Assembly (NCBI GenBank): GCA_949358305.1
Contig: OX442314.1
Coordinates: 62,133,369-62,197,368 of the forward strand
DNA from: Strigamia acuminata
Taxonomy: Eukaryota; Arthropoda; Chilopoda; Geophilomorpha; Linotaeniidae
Length of the DNA stretch: 64,000 bases
Reading direction: 5' to 3'
Shown here piece by piece: positions 61,251-64,000 of the stretch. Made by a program: the position numbers and the translations under genes. The stretch's first letter is position 1. Each line of letters opens with the position of its first letter. A model generated the notes under the pieces. It was not told the origin of the DNA. It made no database searches and worked only from the letters and a program-made list of their open reading frames with translations.

Positions 61251-64000
61251 ATGGCAGACAATATCCGAGTAACGGATTCCGACTCCGACGCAAATAAGAG
61301 AGCTGGTAGCCGTAAAGGCGCCGATTATCATTTGCGATCTGGAGGTCCCTTACCCAAAGCCTCAGCGCACGAGTCTAGGCAAAAACGCCGCAAGGCCAAG
61401 CCAGACCGACGAAGCGCTTCGGAGGCATCGCACCCGTCTCACGCCGAGACGAGGCAGCGATTGGACGAGACGGAGCGGAGTGAGGATCCGTCCCACTCCA
61501 AACCGCCGCGTCTCCATCGTGACGGCGAGACGAGGGGAAACGAGGTTTTATCCCGTAACCAATCGCCTCGTCTAACGCACGATACCGAGGTAAACGATCC
61601 GAGGGCGACGTCTTCGATACAAAGGACGGCGTCCGACACGACAGCGAATTCAGCGCTAAACACGCCAATTACGCACAGTCGACCAGCCTCGGTAGTGTCT
61701 GAAGGGCACAAGTCCAACTCGTCCTCTGTCAAGCGTGTTTCGAGCCAGCCTTACAGCGTCTCGGGCACCTTGATTGATGCGATGCAATTGGCACAAGCGG
61801 AGGGAGTGAGATACACCCTTCCGACGGGGAAGATTACAGTGTACGAAACGTTACAAATCGTACGTGCAGCTTTAAAAGCGCACAGTGTATCCCCACAAAT
61901 CACCATTGTTGAAGGTGCACACGCTCAACAATTGGTTGATTCCGCTCAATTTGAAGCGGATGCAGAGAACGAGGCTCGACAAGCCATTCGCGAGAGACGG
62001 AGGAAGCTGGCGGAAAGAGAAGCGCAAGCTCTCGAGTACGGCAGAACCCAGCCCAATCCGACTACTCCCGAGGAGGTAGAAATAGTTGACCGAGCCCTGA
62101 GAGCACATCGATATGCTTTCCACTCGCAACAAGAAGCAGAGCGAGCATTTATGGCCAGATTGCGACGAGATGACCCGAAATCCGTTCGCAAACCAGAGGT
62201 CAGTTCATCCGAGCTGTCCGACGAGAGCCTAGAGGGAGACCCAAAGCGCACGCCGAAGGCCAAACCCAAACCCCAGCCGGAGAGGGCGACACCAGCTACT
62301 CCGCGCAAGAGAGATGCGTCGGCCAGAGAACAACAAACTCGGCCCCGCATGCAAGCTCTCGATTCAGCCACAAATAATGCGATAACGCGGTTAATCAACG
62401 CTAATAATGCTAGACGAAATGAAGAGCAAGCTCTCACAAGCCAACAGCATGATGATCCGCAAGGGACTGAGTGGCAACAACCAGTGCCCATCCTTAAAGA
62501 CGACGAGTCGTCAAGGAGACAATCGCATGATCACACCTCTTCGCGAGAAGAAGGCAAACGCGATGAAAGACCGAAATATTTTCACTACGGAAATAGTGAT
62601 TCGTCGTCAGATGGACTGGAGTCAAATGCACCCAGTCATCACAATTCGGAGAGTGGTTCCGGAGAAAAACGAAGGGAAAGAGAACGCGATGAACGCAGGG
62701 AAAGGGAACGTGACGACCGTCGTAGGGGCCGGAAAGAGTCAAACTCTTCACGGCGCAACCCGCCACGCCGCTCACCGTCTCCCGACCCCAGCTCCGACCC
62801 CATATCCAACGACGACAGACGAAAGGATAAATCAAGTAATCGCCGGAAGAGATCCAACTCTCCGCGCGATAGAGAGAAACGACGTCGATCGGAAAATAGC
62901 GACCACCGACGGGAGGAGTTTCAGGACCCTCCCCGACAAAGCGCGTTTACCGATTCGACGGGTCGACAGTATACGATGGGAGAGCTTGGAAGAGCACTAC
63001 TTGGCTCGTTAAAAGCCGAGGGAATCGATCTGAGCAAACGAAACGATCGTAATCGTAGCACTGGTGACCGCGTAAAGAAAAAATACGCTGTCTCCCGACG
63101 TGACACCATGAGTGTTACCGGGAATATTAGGTGGCAATTTTATATTCAGAACCGTTTCGACGGGTCATGGAAAGCGGGAGATCGCTTCCTTGACGAAGTA
63201 ATTCGAATTAAGACTGCCACTAAAGCCACCGTAGGAGACATGCTCACCCACGGTATTGTCGAGCTAATGACAGGCTCGGCACGTGAGTGGTACCAAGGAT
63301 TGAAAGGCGTCAATTGGGACGACTTTTTAATGAGATTTGACCTGCGCTACGGCGAGACACCCGAAGAGGTGAGCCGAAAGATGCGAGGTCTTCGCCAGAT
63401 GCCTGGTGAAACCATAATGGATTACGACATTCGCGCCAGATTGTTGTTCGAAAAGGCCCCGATGGAATTTCATGCCACGGGATTCAACCTTTTCTTTCTC
63501 GGCGGTTTGTCGGAATACTCGCAACGGGTGCTACTTGAAGAAAGGGCACCGACAGGAGGCAGCTACGAGGAGATGAGCGCCTTCCTGTTTGAGAACACGA
63601 TAGATATCGAGAAGAGATATTATTCCGCTTTACCAGAAGCGGAGAAAGCAGCAACCGCTAAACGTCTCAAGTTGAGTGCGGAAAGATATGGGGCGACAGA
63701 TAAAATTATGCGCCCTACTGAATATCTTAGCGGTATAATGGAGCTGGCAGAAGCTAGCGTTGGTTTACAAATAAAAAATAAACTGACATCCACGCTGCCT
63801 TCCAACCCTTTGGCCGCCCCTAAAAAGGCACCGACAGCGTCAGCCATGCAAGCGACACTGGAGGAGGTCAAGGAGGGGGAGGAAGCCGGACAAGATGCCG
63901 GAAAATCAGACGAAAAAGAAGAAAAAGACGATTATTCGACGGACGAAGAAATACGAAGCTATCGCGATACCTTATCAACGGGTTGCGATGAGGAAGGACC
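61251..64000 (+). CDS. gag: Gyp-P gag, >916 codons, 3'-partial
   Basis: I translated the frame codon by codon from the ATG at 61251 to the window end and found no stop. It is absent from closed-ORF lists only because it runs off the window. The N-terminal ~190 residues are basic and Ser/Arg-rich (MADNIRVTDSDSDANKR). Residues about 230-270 are Glu/Arg-rich and probably coiled-coil. Residues about 465-560 are an RS/RE-type low-complexity region (KRRERERDERRERERDD). Residues about 620-800 are the retrotransposon gag core: SAREWYQGLKGVNWDDFLMRF, then ETIMDYDIRARLLFEKAP and FNLFFLGGL. An acidic Lys/Glu tail follows. No zinc knuckle is reached before the edge. For a gypsy Gag it is unusually long; a Gag-Pol fusion frame is possible. 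Confidence 0.9.
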   Translation, partial: MADNIRVTDSDSDANKRAGSRKGADYHLRSGGPLPKASAHESRQKRRKAKPDRRSASEASHPSHAETRQRLDETERSEDPSHSKPPRLHRDGETRGNEVLSRNQSPRLTHDTEVNDPRATSSIQRTASDTTANSALNTPITHSRPASVVSEGHKSNSSSVKRVSSQPYSVSGTLIDAMQLAQAEGVRYTLPTGKITVYETLQIVRAALKAHSVSPQITIVEGAHAQQLVDSAQFEADAENEARQAIRERRRKLAEREAQALEYGRTQPNPTTPEEVEIVDRALRAHRYAFHSQQEAERAFMARLRRDDPKSVRKPEVSSSELSDESLEGDPKRTPKAKPKPQPERATPATPRKRDASAREQQTRPRMQALDSATNNAITRLINANNARRNEEQALTSQQHDDPQGTEWQQPVPILKDDESSRRQSHDHTSSREEGKRDERPKYFHYGNSDSSSDGLESNAPSHHNSESGSGEKRRERERDERRERERDDRRRGRKESNSSRRNPPRRSPSPDPSSDPISNDDRRKDKSSNRRKRSNSPRDREKRRRSENSDHRREEFQDPPRQSAFTDSTGRQYTMGELGRALLGSLKAEGIDLSKRNDRNRSTGDRVKKKYAVSRRDTMSVTGNIRWQFYIQNRFDGSWKAGDRFLDEVIRIKTATKATVGDMLTHGIVELMTGSAREWYQGLKGVNWDDFLMRFDLRYGETPEEVSRKMRGLRQMPGETIMDYDIRARLLFEKAPMEFHATGFNLFFLGGLSEYSQRVLLEERAPTGGSYEEMSAFLFENTIDIEKRYYSALPEAEKAATAKRLKLSAERYGATDKIMRPTEYLSGIMELAEASVGLQIKNKLTSTLPSNPLAAPKKAPTASAMQATLEEVKEGEEAGQDAGKSDEKEEKDDYSTDEEIRSYRDTLSTGCDEEG

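Larger units (their letters stand above)
60189..64000 (+). mobile_element. Gyp-P: gypsy element, 3' end beyond window
   Basis: 5' LTR (about 60189-61181), tRNA-Pro-like primer site and a long gag frame, all on the plus strand. Pol and the 3' LTR would lie right of the window. The left boundary is a guess from the TGTGACCC start, because there is no second LTR to compare. Confidence 0.8.

Noticed and set aside
61375-62857. Minus-strand frames of 70-180 codons opposite Gyp-P gag
   Set aside because: They are shadows of the long plus-strand gag frame, which shows gag motifs and no stop.
1-64000. Host protein-coding genes, tRNA or rRNA genes
   Set aside because: None recognised. tRNA-like matches are primer-binding sites next to LTRs, and all domain-bearing frames belong to retroelements.

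Overview
The window looks like animal, probably arthropod or other invertebrate, repeat-rich (heterochromatin-like) DNA. I recognise no host gene: nearly every base belongs to LTR retrotransposons, two tandem arrays or three small inverted-repeat DNA elements. The reasons for an animal are Ty3/gypsy elements primed by tRNA-Gln-, Ala- and Pro-like sequences, copia elements primed by initiator-Met tRNA (one by its anticodon arm, as known for Drosophila copia), AT-rich spacers and no host introns or operons. The exact taxon cannot be fixed from the sequence. Element names below are my own provisional labels.

Layout. 1-6086: Gyp-U1 (+), a gypsy element cut by the left window edge, with pol, a third ORF and a 493-bp 3' LTR. 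It sits inside the 3' LTR of Gyp-L (6087-23640, minus strand). Gyp-L has a 1590-bp 5' LTR, gag, pol and an extra zinc-cluster ORF, and its pol is split by Cop-1 (12409-17165, minus), an intact-looking copia with 205-bp LTRs. 23641-27010: an array of about 82 copies of a 41-bp unit. 27011-27929: leader and LTR remnant of another copia (Cop-5). 27930-29602 and 59792-60097: one 21-bp-unit array, split by Cop-3 (29603-59791, minus). Cop-3 has been enlarged from about 5.3 kb to 30 kb by nested insertions: Cop-4 (30213-34594), a 1.44-kb inverted-repeat element (37190-38630), Cop-2 (39381-57668) and a 0.72-kb inverted-repeat element (58069-58786). Cop-2 in turn holds Gyp-U2 (40016-49514) in its leader and a 1.5-kb foldback element (53363-54872) in its polyprotein gene. 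From about 60189 to the window end lies Gyp-P (+), with a tRNA-Pro-like primer site and a gag reading frame of more than 916 codons that runs off the window.

How the genes work together. Each element encodes its own Gag (capsid), protease, reverse transcriptase/RNase H and integrase. Both gypsy families with visible gag-pol junctions end gag in AAA-AAC-stop with pol in the -1 frame, so pol is probably made by ribosomal frameshifting. The most unusual point is that Gyp-U1 and Gyp-U2, two diverged families, each carry downstream of pol a separate ~455-codon ORF. Its C-terminal part has the His-Asp-Gln-Cys arrangement of Ulp1/C48 (SUMO-protease/adenain-like) cysteine proteases, with identical spacing in both. 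Gyp-U2 looks complete: LTRs identical by eye, 4-bp target duplication, all ORFs open.
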